A stretch of DNA of 64,000 nt from Sipunculus nudus. Lineage: Eukaryota > Annelida > Sipuncula > Golfingiida > Sipunculidae. Within the stretch, counting starts at the first letter, position 1. Every line of letters starts with the position of its first letter. The stretch lies in assembly GCA_026874595.1 (NCBI GenBank), contig CM049307.1:95702330-95766329 (forward strand), given 5' to 3'. The translations under genes and the position numbers were made by a program. Shown piece after piece: positions 25,989 to 38,460 of the stretch. The notes beneath the pieces were generated by a model. The model was not told the origin of the DNA. It ran no database searches and worked only from the letters and a program-made list of their open reading frames with translations.

Positions 25989-27313
25989 CTCAGAATTATA
26001 TGCGTTTTTCAGATGGTGTAAATAACTGAGTTTCTTCCTTTCTTCCTATGGAACCATTGTAGACATAGGATGAATTAATAATTATATTAAGATTGTGACG
26101 TTGGACTGATAATCATTTTACAATATTACAAATATATTAAATACAAGTACAATATAATTTCTGTATTTTAAATATATGCTATAAAGTTCAATAGAATGGA
26201 TGTCACACATACAAACACGGAAAGAAAAACTGACATAGAGACACTAAGAACCAAGAAAAAGTCAAATACATATAAAATGTAACAGCAGTATTCCCTTTGT
26301 GTGTTTCAGAAATGATCTGAATGGTGCAACAATCGGTAAGTTTATCAGACGCATACCCACACTTACACTCCATCACCTACACACACAACTCCTTTTATGA
26401 TGAGATATTACTCATATATATATTTACATATATATGCTAGAACCATCAAAAGTTACTGGAAAGTGCTAACACGAATCCAGGCTTTAGATTCATTGGACCG
26501 CGTTTTGGCTCTTACTGTCTCTAGATAACTGCTTTATAATTTCTTTTATTACTAAGATTTTCCCTATTTTGGTATAACGATGTCGGTTTGAATGCTTGGT
26601 TGGAATACATATTAAAGAAGTGAATACATGACGTTTGATAATTAAACAGTGTGAATTACTGCATATTATATTAATTTCAGGTATCGCGTACATTGGAGGT
26701 ATCTGTGCCGGAGCTGCTGTTTCCGTGGTTGAGTACCGTGATTTCCATGGTTGGCAGGTACCCGCGCATGAATTAGGTCACAAGTAAGTAGTTCGTCAGA
26801 TTTGTCTCAATCAGGACCCCTGCTCTTGTAAACCACTGCAACGACGGGGCTGGCCAAATATGCATGAATGGCTTTTTATTCCCTTTATTTGTGGCGGGCC
26901 TGGTAGAGAGAATTCTTCCAATAGCATCCCTGAAAACTCCATTAAAATCAACCCGTTAGTTGTTTCAAATTTATATTAGACCCGATCAAAATTATTTATC
27001 TCAGTTTTGAATATGATACAGAACTCTTTCTGAAATGTATTTATGAAATACACATTTATTTCTTGTGACATTCTGATATTTTGGAAACTTATTTAATTGA
27101 AAATAAAACTTTTTTAGTGTTTTCCTCTGGCAGGTTTCTTTATAACTTAAACTAAATTCTTAAATTGTGATTTATTAAAAAAAATGAAAATGTTATTAAA
27201 AAAGAAACAAAGCAATTGGAAACAAAACGATTTTGAGATATTTTCATATAAGTTGCAATATAAAGTTTTCACAATTAAGAAAACTATAATATATAAAAGT
27301 TTAAGTAAATTTC

Positions 27314-27366
<53 letters not shown>

Positions 27367-27827
27367 CAGGAAGTTCAGTGAAACTCCTACTTGCGGACAA
27401 CTCAGTAAGCGGACAATTCACTAATTCGGACCCTAAAACTCAGTCCCCATAATTTCGCCTCATTATTATGTTTAACGTAAACTCAGTAAAGCGGACAAAT
27501 CGCTATCCCGGACAACGGACAAACTTTCCCGACCCCTCTGTCATGACCTCGTATGACCTGTTTTGGAAAAAGCCACAACCCAAGGACCACCGTTCGTGCT
27601 TTGTGATCGTTATGCACGTTTAGCATTATTTAGTAAGCGACAGTATCGACTTGGTTGCGGCAAATCTGTGGTGAGGTGTTTCTCACATGATTGATTAATT
27701 AACTCACAAAGGTTGTTTGTATCCTTGTCCTTTAACTTGAAGGCTGTTGATTTTCGCAGTTTAAACGTCCTATGCTTCATAATCACAAAGACCAGAGCTC
27801 AAGATTCTTATTCACTTTCTTCATTAT

Positions 27828-27878
<51 letters not shown>

Positions 27879-30800
27879 CTTTTATTATATTATCTTTTCA
27901 GAATTAACGTTAAATATAATTAATAATTTTCAAAATTAACGTACAATAAAATAAAATACAGTATTAATAATGATTAATTAACATAACTCCTCTAATCAGG
28001 ACAACTCACTAATCAGAAAAAAAATTCTCAAGTCCAACTTAGAGGAATTTCAATGTATGTTGTACCAGGATAAACAGTATGTATATATATTTGGTATACT
28101 ATTAGATTTAAATGCTTTTGGGGGGATTTTTTAATGAATGGGTTTTACAAGGTTTGCTAACTTAAAACATTGTTTATATACCAAAATACATTCTTTTAAG
28201 ATAAAATGTATAAAAGATATAAGAACAGACCATTCACACGACTATGTTCTATCTTCCTCAGTCTGGGAGCCCCTCATGACAATTCAACGGAGTGTCCAGA
28301 TGCTGGCGGCAACGTGATGATGCCCTCTGTCGGCAGCACGGAGACTGTCGAGAAAGCCAGCAGCGCCTACACGTTGTCCTCCTGCTCAATACAGTACATG
28401 AAACAGACGCTAGAGGGCACCCTTGACGGGTACGTAGAATCACGTCTACAAATATAATCATATCTACAGTGGAACCAGTTTGAAAGACCACCTGTCGAAT
28501 AAGACAACTGTCTATTCATTCCTTAATACCATCCTTGAGTGACCGTTTGTTATAACTGACCTTTCTAATAAGACAACCTGGGAATTAACCACATTTTTGT
28601 CATGGAGATTTACAGAGGGAGATTAGATACGTGAAATTGTACGAGTCTGCAGAAAGATTACAAAAAATGTGCGAGCGGAAAGGTCTTTTGCAAAGGTTCA
28701 GTTTCTTCGATTTCACCATTCAGTAACTTACATAGGGTATATGATACCAGCAACCGAGCGCAAACATCTGAGCCATGGAGACTGCCTAGTAATAGTTATT
28801 AAAACTAGGTGTACAGTCCATGTAAAATACATAAAGTATATAATTTCATATGCGTGATTATATATGAATTTTGGCACATAAGGCATTGCTCACAAACCTC
28901 ATGAAAGTTCTTGCAATATTCTGACTTACTTGGGGAGAAATATTTCTTGTTAGCAGGCAACGGACCTATAACATCAAATATCTCAAAGGTACCTCGATAT
29001 ATTTGCACGCGGTTTTCGGTTTAAGGTTGTTTAACATAAAACAACATCTGTCCCCATTATTAATTACGGAAATATAGCACCTCAACGCCACCTTGTGTTA
29101 ATTCAGTGAAACACAAAACGTCCCATTAATGGCCAGTTATTACTTTCTGTAATAGCGCCGGGTACCGGTCTATTTATCTATTTTCAGGTACCCTCGTTTG
29201 TGTTTGACGGACAACGCCTGTGACCACACGTCTACAACTCTACAGCAACTTCCCGGAGAAAAACACAGTCTGGACGAGCAGTGTCGACTGAGGAGAGACG
29301 ACCAGACCTCGGCAGCCTGTGTGAGTCAATATAGCGTCGGCAGGTGGCGTGGTATTGTTTTTCCCTTGGATGTAGTGTCATTTGGTTTGTCTGTTAGTTT
29401 TAAAAACGCTCGATGGATTTTTTATGACATTGTTTTGAGGATTTATTATTATATTATATTATATTATATTATATTATATTATATAAATATATATCGTATT
29501 CTTTACCGTCGCAAGAATTCTTTATCCCGAAAGAGGCCCGCACCAGTGACTGGTGTTTTGGGTCGTCTTTGTTCAAGAGCTGAACTGTATTAGATATGAC
29601 GGCTAATACCTACATACCATGCATTGAGCCAGACTGGAGAGCAAAGACTTTCATGATACCAAATATTACTTCACTTTATCTTAGTTTTCGGGGACAGGAA
29701 TTTCTGTGTGTGTTTTTTTATCTTCCTAAGAGGAATGTGATAAACACGAACCATGTGTTCTATGTATATACACTTTCTGTTTTGTAACAACAATAAAAGC
29801 CTTCTACATATTTGTTATTAAATTACCATCAGAACCTTACACATTTTTTCGAAATTGAGCTTGACCTTGGTAGAAAAAAAGGAATGCAGTAAATAAACCC
29901 CAAAAATGAAAAAAAAAAAATCTTCAAACATTCTACAAAAGGTCAAATGGTTATATTTGAATCCGAAATACTTGAATACATTGTAATATACACAGTTCTT
30001 GTTTCCTTCATTCAGAATGCGGGTCAAGAAAATATCTGCCGTGAGCTCCGATGTGCCGCACAATCCGGCCAGTGTTGGTCCTACTACCGGCTGTTCCCGG
30101 GAGCTGCCGACGGAAGTCCCTGCGGCGATGGCAAGGTAATAGAGATATTACTGTATATGGTGTTTATACGACCTAATAGGCATACATATGAAAAATTCCT
30201 TAACTCTGTCATATCACATATGTGGTTTTCATAATCTTCAATTTTTACCAATTTTTCCTTTATTACTTAATATTCTTCATTACATAATTCTTAAAAGAGT
30301 AAAATATTTCATTGACGTTATTCGTTTTATTAAGACATGTTTAAGACTTGTCCGACTTTCATTTGATTTCTAGCCACCTACATTGAACATGTTATGTTTT
30401 ATATTTTGCAGTGGTGCATGCAGGCGCAATGCGTGACAAAAAGTTCAAGTAAGTAGCTACTGATAATTAAGTAGATCATTTGATTACTTTCTTGGTTTGT
30501 TTGTATTACAGTCAGATGATTTGTACTCTTTCTCAAATCCAGTAAATTACTGTAACTACATGAGAAATTTGCTCGTTCAAAAGTGGAAAATAAACTTCAT
30601 AAATATTTAATATCTATTGATTTCACTTAGAAACTACAAAGATTATAATAACATATTAGACCAATGTGTTGACTGATTAATGGTATGAAACAATTTCATG
30701 TTTGATCTTACTGAATTAGAACCCAAACTTTTAAGGGAATATAAAAGTAATTATGTTCATGTTTAATTCATAATTTAGAAAGGTTCAATAAAATTTGGGG

Positions 30801-33043
30801 GGAAATGCATGTTTTAGGTATACTATTACTTAAAAAATAACAACGTAAAATCCTTGTTTAATATATAACATTAAGTTTTCATTTTGATTTTCAGGTCCCT
30901 CTGAGCCATGCGTTCCTAATGCCCTGGACACAAGTCTGCCTAGCGGTAAGTCAAATACAGACTGTTGTACATCGAACTTAAAATTTTATAGTAAAAAAAA
31001 ACCCCTTAGAAATCACAATCTAAACTTTCATATGACACTTTGTAATTTTTAACTCATCTATCACAGTTTCTAATTTATTAGAATGTTTTTGAAGATTCGT
31101 TACATATATTTTGTAAGTTGTTGCTGATGATTGCATTTTTATGACTTGCACAATAACACAGGACTGTTGGTCACTTCACTTGATTCATACTAAATTATCA
31201 AGTTTTTTACTAGTCTACACATAATAGGGCATATTGCCTATATTCCCTTTCCCTAATCCAAAGATAATAGCAATAGACCTCACTTGCCGATGACGAATCA
31301 CACAAAGTATTCGGCTCATTTATGTTATTAAGAAAGATCCTAATTGCTTATATTTGTATAAAAAAAATAAACAATAAAATTTCTACCTTATCTGTTGTTC
31401 CTTTGGCCAGTGTTTGATATCACGTGACTAAACCGATGATAGCCATTGGTTCCTTTTACCAGATCATAGCAAACAATAAGCAGGCGCAATGCGCATGCTC
31501 ACAGTAAAACCTATTACACCAGTTATGTCAAGAATCCATTTTTCCAGGTTGCATGGATCACAGCTGGTTCAAATTGAGGTTCACATCGGGTGAGGAATAT
31601 TCATGCAACGAGATCCCGTCCAATATGCCGTCGTTCTGTTACCAGGATCCTGATATCGCGAGATTTTGTTGTGGCTCATGTCGCGGCGCTGGTATCCAGT
31701 ATTCGACCGACCTTGGTGAGACACACACGCATGCATCATTCAAAGCCATAAATCCATAAGGCTCTCTAAATCCCAACATATATTTTAAATGATTTAACTA
31801 CATATAATATTACACTTATGCGATGCGCGTTAGTGCATAACTGATCCTTTAAAGTCTAAGAAACCTTTGTTTGTGTCAAAACCAGTCTGTCCGTACAATA
31901 TTGTTGTATTTGTCTGATTATTGTATTCCGGGGCAGTTGGAAAAAGATGGTGATTAGAAGATGATGGATAGAACAAACTCAATAACTCAGGCTATTTCAA
32001 AATACTGTCTTATTCACCAAGCGGCCGTGATGTCATATCCGTTACCGTACAAATCCCGTGTTCATACATAAACTACTTGTTCAAATAGGTGCCGGTAGAG
32101 GGCGCTGTTAAATAGTTAGTACAAAATAATAAATCTATACCATTTGGTTTGAACATATTTATTTTAACAGGATTACAAAGTAGCCATTGGCTAAAATACG
32201 TGCTCTCCTGTAAACATGTAACATGTTAACAATGACGATAACAACAGATATACATTTTAACATAAGGTGCATATAAGCATAAGGTGACATGATACAATAT
32301 CTACAACATAATATAGACGACAAATATTCTAACAGAATGACTAAACATAAACAGACGTGAAAACAATACATGCAGGATAACCGTTGACTATATACTGCAC
32401 TAAGAGCGGGTTTCAAGATAATAAGTAGTGAAGCAATGTGGTAAATACATGACATCATTTAAAATCGTTTAGTTTGTGTAATAAACTGTGTTAAGGCTAT
32501 GCGTATCTTATCACTTATAAAATCTGATGGGGCATTTCTCCCATGTAATATGAATTCTATTAACTCTAATTACTTTCTATAAACTCCATTTACGTTTTCA
32601 AATATATAAACATTTACTTGTGCCTTATAAACAAATAGACAGACTTACAAACAGACATGCAGAGGAACAAAAGTTTGGATGAAAAAAATATCCTGTGGTC
32701 AACAATGTTTCCTGACGCAGAGAAAACAAGACTTTGGTTTCCCGTTACAGAAAGAGTAAACCCCGTTCACTTTTCAATAATTTATCATTATCTCAATGAT
32801 CTTGAATAAGGACACTTTTAGTTAAACATAGAACAGGTGAATAATTAATGTGTGTATATACGACATGATTTTTACCTTTTGTAATTTTGTAACTTTTCAG
32901 CATCCGTTTCGTGCACTGACTGGACGTCGGGCTTATTCTACTACTCAGACGGTCAACTTAACACGTGTGCTGGGTTCGCCGCCACTGGTTACTGTCCGGG
33001 TCTATACTACGCGTGCTGCGCCTCATGTGCAATCACACCCTAA
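18560..33043 (+). CDS. Copy B: complete ADAMTS-like secreted metalloproteinase
   Basis: Seventeen exons give 626 codons: 18560-18617, 19708-19901, 21113-21199, 21796-21916, 22662-22806, 24247-24325, 24876-24959, 25272-25435, 26310-26335, 26681-26783, 28262-28429, 29188-29320, 30016-30135, 30412-30448, 30895-30945, 31548-31715, 32901-33043 (TAA). Residues 1-19 are a hydrophobic signal peptide. Residues 20-180 are an M12B-type prodomain (GSFEHGNGHFSLEP) with no cysteine, closed by the furin site RKKR (177-180). The catalytic domain runs from about 187 (YHVEIMMVLDY) to about 409, with HELGH 349-353, H359-D360 and VMMP (Met-turn) at 372-375. A sequon, N361-S-T, sits next to the zinc site. Residues 410-507 match the ADAMTS disintegrin-like/Cys-rich module (SLDEQCRLRRDD, AADGSPCGDGKWC). 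Two six-Cys modules follow: C525, 543, 554, 564, 565, 568 and C584, 602, 611, 618, 619, 622. The start ATG is the only one giving a signal peptide. No thrombospondin repeat. Confidence 0.92.
20641..21090. mobile_element. pogo/Tigger-like MITE abutting copy B exon 21113-21199
   Basis: The left end CAGTAGAACCTCGAATTTC and the right end, read in reverse as CATAGAACCTCGAATATC, form imperfect terminal inverted repeats of the pogo/Tigger kind. TA precedes the left end; the right flank is AT, so the target duplication is mutated or absent. No coding capacity. It ends about 20 bases before the exon acceptor. Confidence 0.65.
22053..22118. repeat. (ATT)n microsatellite
   Basis: ATT trinucleotide run with a few ATC interruptions, in the copy B intron after exon 21796-21916. 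Confidence 0.85.
22147..22620 (-). mobile_element. Relic of a dispersed coding repeat in a copy B intron
   Basis: A minus-strand peptide with KVVDCIYAEVEWSL and LSDLLLDALVEFV parallels the relic at 5744-5532. It is interrupted by stop codons and has no splice-consistent link to copy B. The protein family is not recognised. Confidence 0.4.
23598..23685. repeat. Perfect 23-bp inverted repeat (hairpin)
   Basis: Arms 23598-23620 and 23663-23685 are exact reverse complements, with core CAAGCGCAACCGACTTACTG, and are separated by 42 bases. It lies in the copy B intron between exons 22662-22806 and 24247-24325. It could be a MITE remnant or a small-RNA precursor. Confidence 0.85.
24120..24214. repeat. 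(ATT)n/(AAT)n microsatellite
   Basis: Imperfect trinucleotide repeat just upstream of the copy B exon 24247-24325 acceptor. Confidence 0.8.
24319..24560 (+). repeat. 32-33-bp tandem repeat seeded on a 5' splice site
   Basis: Copy B exon 24247-24325 ends AAACGGT and the donor GTAAGT follows. The junction unit (24321 onward) is followed by two close copies, each with AGTATTA-AGAC-GTAACATTCTGA and starting ATGGTGAAG or ACGGTAAAG. Weaker copies with ACAGTGTAAG and TACGGTTTATGG continue to about 24560. The unit thus includes the exon end and the donor. Confidence 0.85.
25927..25985. repeat. (TA)n microsatellite
   Basis: TA run in the copy B intron after exon 25272-25435. Confidence 0.9.
27376..28055. 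mobile_element. Tigger/pogo-like MITE in copy B intron
   Basis: The left end CAGTGAAACTCCTACTTGCG and the right end, read in reverse as CATTGAAATTCCTCTAAGTT, form imperfect terminal inverted repeats. Subterminal GCGGACAA and CGGACAAC motifs recur inside. A (TA)n run at 27829-27877 lies within it and another, 27317-27364, just outside. No open reading frame. Confidence 0.55.
28467..28600 (+). mobile_element. Left end of a Tigger-like MITE
   Basis: It starts CAGTGGAACCAGTTTGAAAG and continues with two AATAAGACAAC motifs, resembling the neighbouring MITE family. The right end was not found. Confidence 0.4.
29440..29490. repeat. (TATAT)-type pentanucleotide repeat
   Basis: ATATT repeated about eight times in the copy B intron after exon 29188-29320. 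Confidence 0.85.
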
Positions 33044-33285
33044 ACAGGACAGACCCTCACCGTGCTGCCATCTGGGCAGTGTAAAGAGAACTGTGATTTA
33101 GTCTATTTTTCATGTAAAATTCAATTCTTGAATCCGGACCAGGCCCATCTTAAAGGAGGATCGTTACATTATAGATTTATGTGCATTTCCAAATGGAAAC
33201 GCGTTGGGATAATTTTAGTTACAAGTCCGATCTGAAATCTGAAATCCCATATCATTTCCTAAATATAGAATAGTGAATATGTGAA

Positions 33286-33286
<1 letters not shown>

Positions 33287-33336
<50 letters not shown>
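33287..33336. repeat. (TA)n microsatellite
   Basis: TA run about 250 bases downstream of the copy B stop codon. Confidence 0.9.
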
Positions 33337-33338
<2 letters not shown>

Positions 33339-33828
33339 TATACGTTTACAGAATTGTTAAGAGACGGGTAACTATGGGCGTTAACGTTAGTAGGAAAGAG
33401 GCTGCGTGTGTTGATTTCTTTTGCAAAATTAAAAGGACCCTTGTTAAATATAGTCATACTGTGTTTACGTTCGTTCTTGGCTTCACGTGTGTGTTTGTCT
33501 AACTGTGTCTGTCCACCTGTATGTCTTTTTTATCATACCTCGGTGGGTTTCAGTGTGACAGTTTCGAGAAAACGTGAAGAAATTTTAAAACATTTCTTAA
33601 ATAAGCACTTGTACCCATAGTTTAAGCGATATGCTCCTGTCTCCCTCTACGTCTGTTATGCTGTGCTGCTTCTAACCTTCGGCTGTGCTAAAAGAGACTA
33701 TTTTTAAAGGAGCCTATTCCGATATTGACGTCTCTAAATGAAAGAGAGTCATTTCATGAAGTAAAATAGGCCAGAGGAACCAGAGACCACCACACAGGTC
33801 GTTTATTTTATGTATACCCACTCAGGGG

Positions 33829-33952
33829 CGTAGCCAGGGGGGCCGCAGGGGGCCATGGGCCCACCCGCACCCCCCGGCCGCATCCAGTACTCGCTGTCCT
33901 TTCCGAATTCCACTTAATCATATATATACAATATATATATATATATATATAT

Positions 33953-34008
<56 letters not shown>

Positions 34009-34060
34009 TTAAATTGCCTTTGCTATCAGAGCGGATCCAGAGGGGGCGCCTGCGGCACTA
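33829..34060. mobile_element. hAT-like MITE remnant with (TA)n core
   Basis: It starts CTCAGGGGCGTAGCCAGG, a terminal sequence typical of hAT-type MITEs. A (TA)n expansion (33922-34006) and GCGGATCCAGAGGGGGCGCC follow. The far end is not a clean inverted copy, so the boundary is approximate. Confidence 0.4.
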
Positions 34061-34214
34061 GCCGTGACAACCTAACTCAGTAGGAAATGATAACTGGGCA
34101 GGTAAGCCTTCTTTAGTTGTTATACATGCAATATCGAGGTATGCATCGCAGTGGTCTTCCATCATGGCATTCAAATTGTGGTAAAACCACCCTTTATCCT
34201 ACCTTTATCCTACG

Positions 34215-34640
34215 GATGATTATTTTACACAAAAGAATACATGTGAACTCACAACCCAAACTGTAACCCCGTCTCTATGGTAACGAGTCAGTTGCCTGGG
34301 TCTTGTAACCCGTGCGAGCTATGATTGCGTTCATGCGGTCATAAATTCAACAAACATGCAGACGGGTTTACCAATATGATGAGTTAAAACTGAATTTTCT
34401 AACTCATGTTTGGTGTTGTAAGAAAGTACACAAAAAAATGCTAACGATTGGTCTGATTTATGTTGATTGACAGTGTACCTGTAGGTCATAAGGCGTTGTC
34501 AAAAATGATGAAAATATTTGCATCCTCACGAGGCCTTATAAAGCGTTCCCCAGACCTAGACTTAAAGCGATCTGGCAGGCCAGTAATCTGGTCGTAATGT
34601 CAGAGGGTCTAAATGAAGCTACGTGGCCCCCCGTTGAGTT
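34215..34640 (+). repeat. Repeat homologous to 9030-9400 (downstream of copy B)
   Basis: Shares ordered motifs with the segment downstream of copy A, including GAGTTAAAACTG, ATTGGTCTGATTTAT, GACAGTGTACCTGT and AATGATGAAAAT. The divergence suggests an old duplication. Confidence 0.55.
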
Positions 34641-34789
34641 TCAATATTTCTCATTTTATCTAATTTCCCAATTTTCGTGATTAATTTTCAATTTTCTTTC
34701 TATTAATTAGCAATTAGATTTTATTTAAGTTATCTGCAGTTTATTACATTCAATTTTTTTAGTTGAGTATAAGTATATTTATGAACAGC

Positions 34790-34935
34790 TGCAGAACAGC
34801 TGCAGAGCACCAGGCCCTGGTTAGGATCGACTGTGAACAATCACACGGCTCTGGTGATACCGGTACTTGAACTCGCGATCTGTGGTCTTAGGAGTGTTGT
34901 GTGCTGTCGAGACCACGAAACCCGGTAAAATGCAA
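34790..34935 (-). mobile_element. SINE-like fragment
   Basis: Contains CACACGGCTC and ACTTGAACTCGCGATCTGTG, which match the family at 14935-15265. In reverse it gives a B-box-like GAGTTCAAGTAC. It lies directly upstream of the LINE. Confidence 0.45.
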
Positions 34936-34965
34936 AGTTTACCATAAGAAAAAAGTTTACCAAAG

Positions 34966-35292
34966 TTTACTCTCAGAAAACTAGAAGAAATCTTGAAAAA
35001 TAACGCAAATGTTAAAAATATCATATTCAGTTCCGTTGTAGCTAGGAAGTGTGCATCATATGAAGCCAGGAAAATTAGATTAGTTAACGCTGCCATAGAG
35101 GTTATGTGTATAAATAACAAATGGTCATATCTTGACAATATCAATATTGATTGTTCACACATTGGTCGGGATGGGGTACACCTGAACAAACGGGGATGTA
35201 GAGTTCTGCAGAGCAATTTTGCACATCTCATAGACTTGCTTGCCAAATCTTATCATATTCATAATGGTACAGAATCAATTGAGTTAGTTTAG
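34966..35292 (+). pseudogene. LINE ORF1 C-terminal fragment, SGNH/esterase-like
   Basis: The frame reads LEEILKNNANVKNI, then SSVVARK, and near the end IGRDGVHLNKRG. The DGVHLN-x-x-G block is the C-terminal His-Asp motif region of SGNH hydrolase-like domains found in ORF1 of some CR1/L2-type LINEs. The N-terminal part with the catalytic serine is absent. The frame ends at TAG 35290-35292 and just overlaps the opening of the next frame (35287). There is no convincing start codon, so this is a truncated remnant. Confidence 0.6.
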
Positions 35293-36586
35293 CGATGAAA
35301 ACTCCACGTCATTCAACCTACCTACCGTACTCAATAACGACCCAAAGCTTCCGATAATAAATAACGTGTACTCATTAGCTGATGAGCTGCCCGGCTTATT
35401 AGAAGCTAAGGGTACAATTTTGGCGCATCTTTGTGTACGCAGTTTAATACCGAAAGTTGATGAGATTCGCCAAATGTGCTTTCGTTTCGGACCACATGTT
35501 TTAGCTTTAACCGAGTCTTGGCTTGACAAACATGTACTTGATTCTGAGGTGTCCATCGAACATTATGTGCATTTTAGACACGACAGACACCGACATGGCG
35601 GAGGTTTAATTATGTATATTTTAACATCCCTAAAACCGCAAGTATTTCAGCCAGTGTCTGGTAGGATTGAAAGTGTATGGGTGAAAATTTCTCTCGGAAT
35701 GAAAACTATTTTAATAGGATCCGTTTACAGGCCTCCGAATGCATCAAGTGAATATATTGATGATTTGCTAGATGTTATTGGTCAAGCTTTTGAGATCTCT
35801 AAGTATGTCATTTTGTTAGGAGATTTTAATATTGATTACTTGCAGCCTAACAGGTTAAAATCAAGTAAACTTGATTTAGCAGAACGGTTATTTGGGATGA
35901 AACAACTAATTACTACACCTACTCGTGTTACCAAACATTCAAAAACATTGATAGACCTTATTTATAAATCCAATCCTGAAATGCATTACAGTTCTAAAGT
36001 TTACCAGTTGACCCTGAGTGATCACTTTTTAACGGCAACAATTTTAAAGAAACAAAATGATGAAAAGAAGAATCCAAAATATGTACACTGTCGTAACTTA
36101 AGATTTTTTAACAAGGATAAATTTATTCAAGAAATATGTTCATCTATGTTCATGTCATCTTTAATTCCTAACATGACTGATCTTAATTTGGCATGGAAGA
36201 TGTGGCAATCTGAATTTGTAAGAATCTGCAATAATAATGCTCCATTCTACAAACGACGAGTAAAATCTACCCCCAATAGATGGGTGACTGATAAAATACT
36301 AAATTTAATATATGCACGTGAATTTGCGAATAAAAAAGCAAGACGGACAAACAGTGCTTCTGACTGGAATGAATATAGACGTCTTCGTAATACCGTTACT
36401 CGTGAAATTCGCAAAAATCGCTCTCGATACTATTCTGACCTAATTCGTTCAAATGTGTCTAGGCCTAGTACAATTTGGAAGGCGTTAAAGCACGTAATCC
36501 CTTTGAATAAGAACACGCAAAAAACAAATACTGATATCAACTGTGATAATTCAACGATTTCTTTAGTTCTGTGGGAAAACTTATAA
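35287..36586 (+). pseudogene. LINE ORF2, APE endonuclease part (frameshifted)
   Basis: The frame is open from 35287 and carries the endonuclease motifs in order: HLCVRSLIPKVDEIR, LALTESWL, GSVYRPP, LLGDFNIDYL, IDLIY and LSDHF. The first motif normally reads L-N-V-R-S-L; here the asparagine, a metal-site residue, is a cysteine. The frame stops at 36586 while the reverse-transcriptase part continues in another frame, which indicates one indel near 36550-36585. There is no ATG at the natural start. The endonuclease is therefore probably inactive twice over. Confidence 0.85.
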
Positions 36587-38169
36587 ACGAAGATTTCCCA
36601 GGGAAAATTGAAACAAATTCGTTTATTATCAATTCTTCTGCACAAACGTTCTATTTTCCTCGTGTTTCTACGCGTTTTGTCCATTCTCGTTTAATGGAAT
36701 TAGATGCAACATTAAAGGATGATGTGTTAGGGATGTCTGGATTCTTTCTTAAAATAGCTTCATCTGTAATTTCTCCATGCTTGGCTCATCTGTTTAATCT
36801 TTCTCTTTCAACTGGCATTGTTCCTCAGGACTGGAAAACTGCGCGTATCACTCTTATTTACAAGGGTTCTGGTACCAAGTGTGACCCTACCAATTATCGT
36901 CCTATTTCCGTCACTGGACATGTCCCAAAAATTTTAGAACATTTTGTAAAATGCCATGTTGTCGCACACCTTAATAAAAATCAAATGTTTACTGATAAAC
37001 AGTTCGCATACCTACCAAATCGATCAACTCATTTAGCCTTACATACGCTAGTCGATGAATGTCTTACTAACCTTGATAATAATAACATTACAGCTGCGTG
37101 CTTTATGGACATAAGGAAGGGTTTTGACAGCCTCGATCATTCTATACTGCTCGAAAAACTCCAGAAGTATGGAATAGAAAATGTAGAGCTCGCGTGGTTC
37201 AATTCTTATTTATCCGACAGGCGCCAGTTCGTTTCCTCCTCTGGTTCAATTTCGAAAACTTCTACCGTAAACATCGGTACTCCCCAAGGCACAGTACTAG
37301 GGCCTATACTATTTCTTATTTATATGAATGATTTCCCGAGCTATATGAATAACAAGTGTAAACTTTATGCTGACGATATCACACTGCTTACCTGTGCTGA
37401 TTCCGCCGATAATGCAATCAGCCATTTACAAAGCAAGATTGACATGGCCCTAAAATGGCTCAGAGTAAATCATTTAAGTATCAACCCTGTTAAATCGAGT
37501 ATTGTGATATTAAGCCATAATTCTAATTTTACCAAAAACATTAACATTAATAATGTTACATTAATTCCCGAAAATAACACGAAACTTTTGGGTTTAATCG
37601 TCGACTCCCGCTTAAAATGGAAGGATCATGTAGATTATATTTACGATAAAATTATCACAAAATTACATGTCCTTTACCGACTTAGCAAGTTTCTTCAAAC
37701 ACCAACTCTAAAACTTATATATTATTCTCTTATTCAAAGCCATATTGATTACTGTATTTCTGTTTGGGGTGGATGCTCGAAAACGTCAAAAATCAAGAGA
37801 CTCCAAAATAAAGCTGCCCGTATTGTTACAAAAAACTTCGATATAAATACTTCTCCAGCATCATTAATAATTCAGTTAGGTTGGATGACCGTGGAACAGA
37901 GATATCGCTATTTTGTAAATCTTTTAGTTTTTAAATGTTCATTTGGTGATGCACCTCCTACTTTTAGACATGGGCTCAAATATGCACGTAACCCATACAA
38001 TACACGACACACGACCAGTGGCAATCTTGCCATCATAAAACCGAGAACTGATAGATTTAAATCAAGCTTTCTTTACTCAGGCCCGCATTACTGGAATCAA
38101 CTTCCCAATAATTTAAAACACGTAACTGATGTTAAGCGTTTTAAACAACTATATAAATCCTTTTTATGA
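36571..38169 (+). pseudogene. LINE ORF2, reverse transcriptase part
   Basis: About 530 codons of non-LTR reverse transcriptase. Visible motifs are NYRPIS, MDIRKGFDSLDH (first Asp about residue 180), GTPQGTVLGPILFLIYMNDF, the catalytic YADD (266-269), and the thumb-like KLLGLIVDSRLKW. The C-terminal tail HYWNQLPNNLKHV followed by FKQLYKSFL is characteristic of CR1/L2-type ORF2. The polymerase core is intact in this frame. It lacks its own natural start because the frame is shifted relative to the endonuclease. It would have driven target-primed reverse transcription of LINE RNA. Confidence 0.88.
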
Positions 38170-38460
38170 CGATTCCCATGTTTTAAACTCAGAATTTTAG
38201 TTACTCGACCTTTAAAATTGTATATGATTACATTTGTGTCATATGAAGCAATCTATATGTTTTAAATATGTGTATGTTTAGATCGTTGTTTTAAACATTT
38301 TATTTTATTTTCAATGACTATTTTAATATGAGTATGTAATGTATATATCTTTGTCAATGTATATTTCTCTGTGATATTTCCAGGACCCCATCGAAAAACA
38401 GCTGAACATGCTGAATGGGCCATCCTGGTAAAACATATGTATAAATAAAAATAAAAATAA

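Larger units (their letters stand above)
34960..38460 (+). mobile_element. 5'-truncated APE-type LINE retrotransposon
   Basis: The element runs from the end of an ORF1-like SGNH domain through endonuclease and reverse transcriptase to a 3' tail. The last part (about 38380-38435) has GGACCCCATC and GCTGAATGGGCCATCCTGGT, resembling the conserved 3' hairpin of CR1/L2-like elements. It ends in a short AATAA/AAATA-type repeat, usual for that group. It is truncated at the 5' end and has a frameshift between EN and RT, so it is a dead copy. The clade (CR1/L2-like) is inferred from domain order and motifs. Confidence 0.88.
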
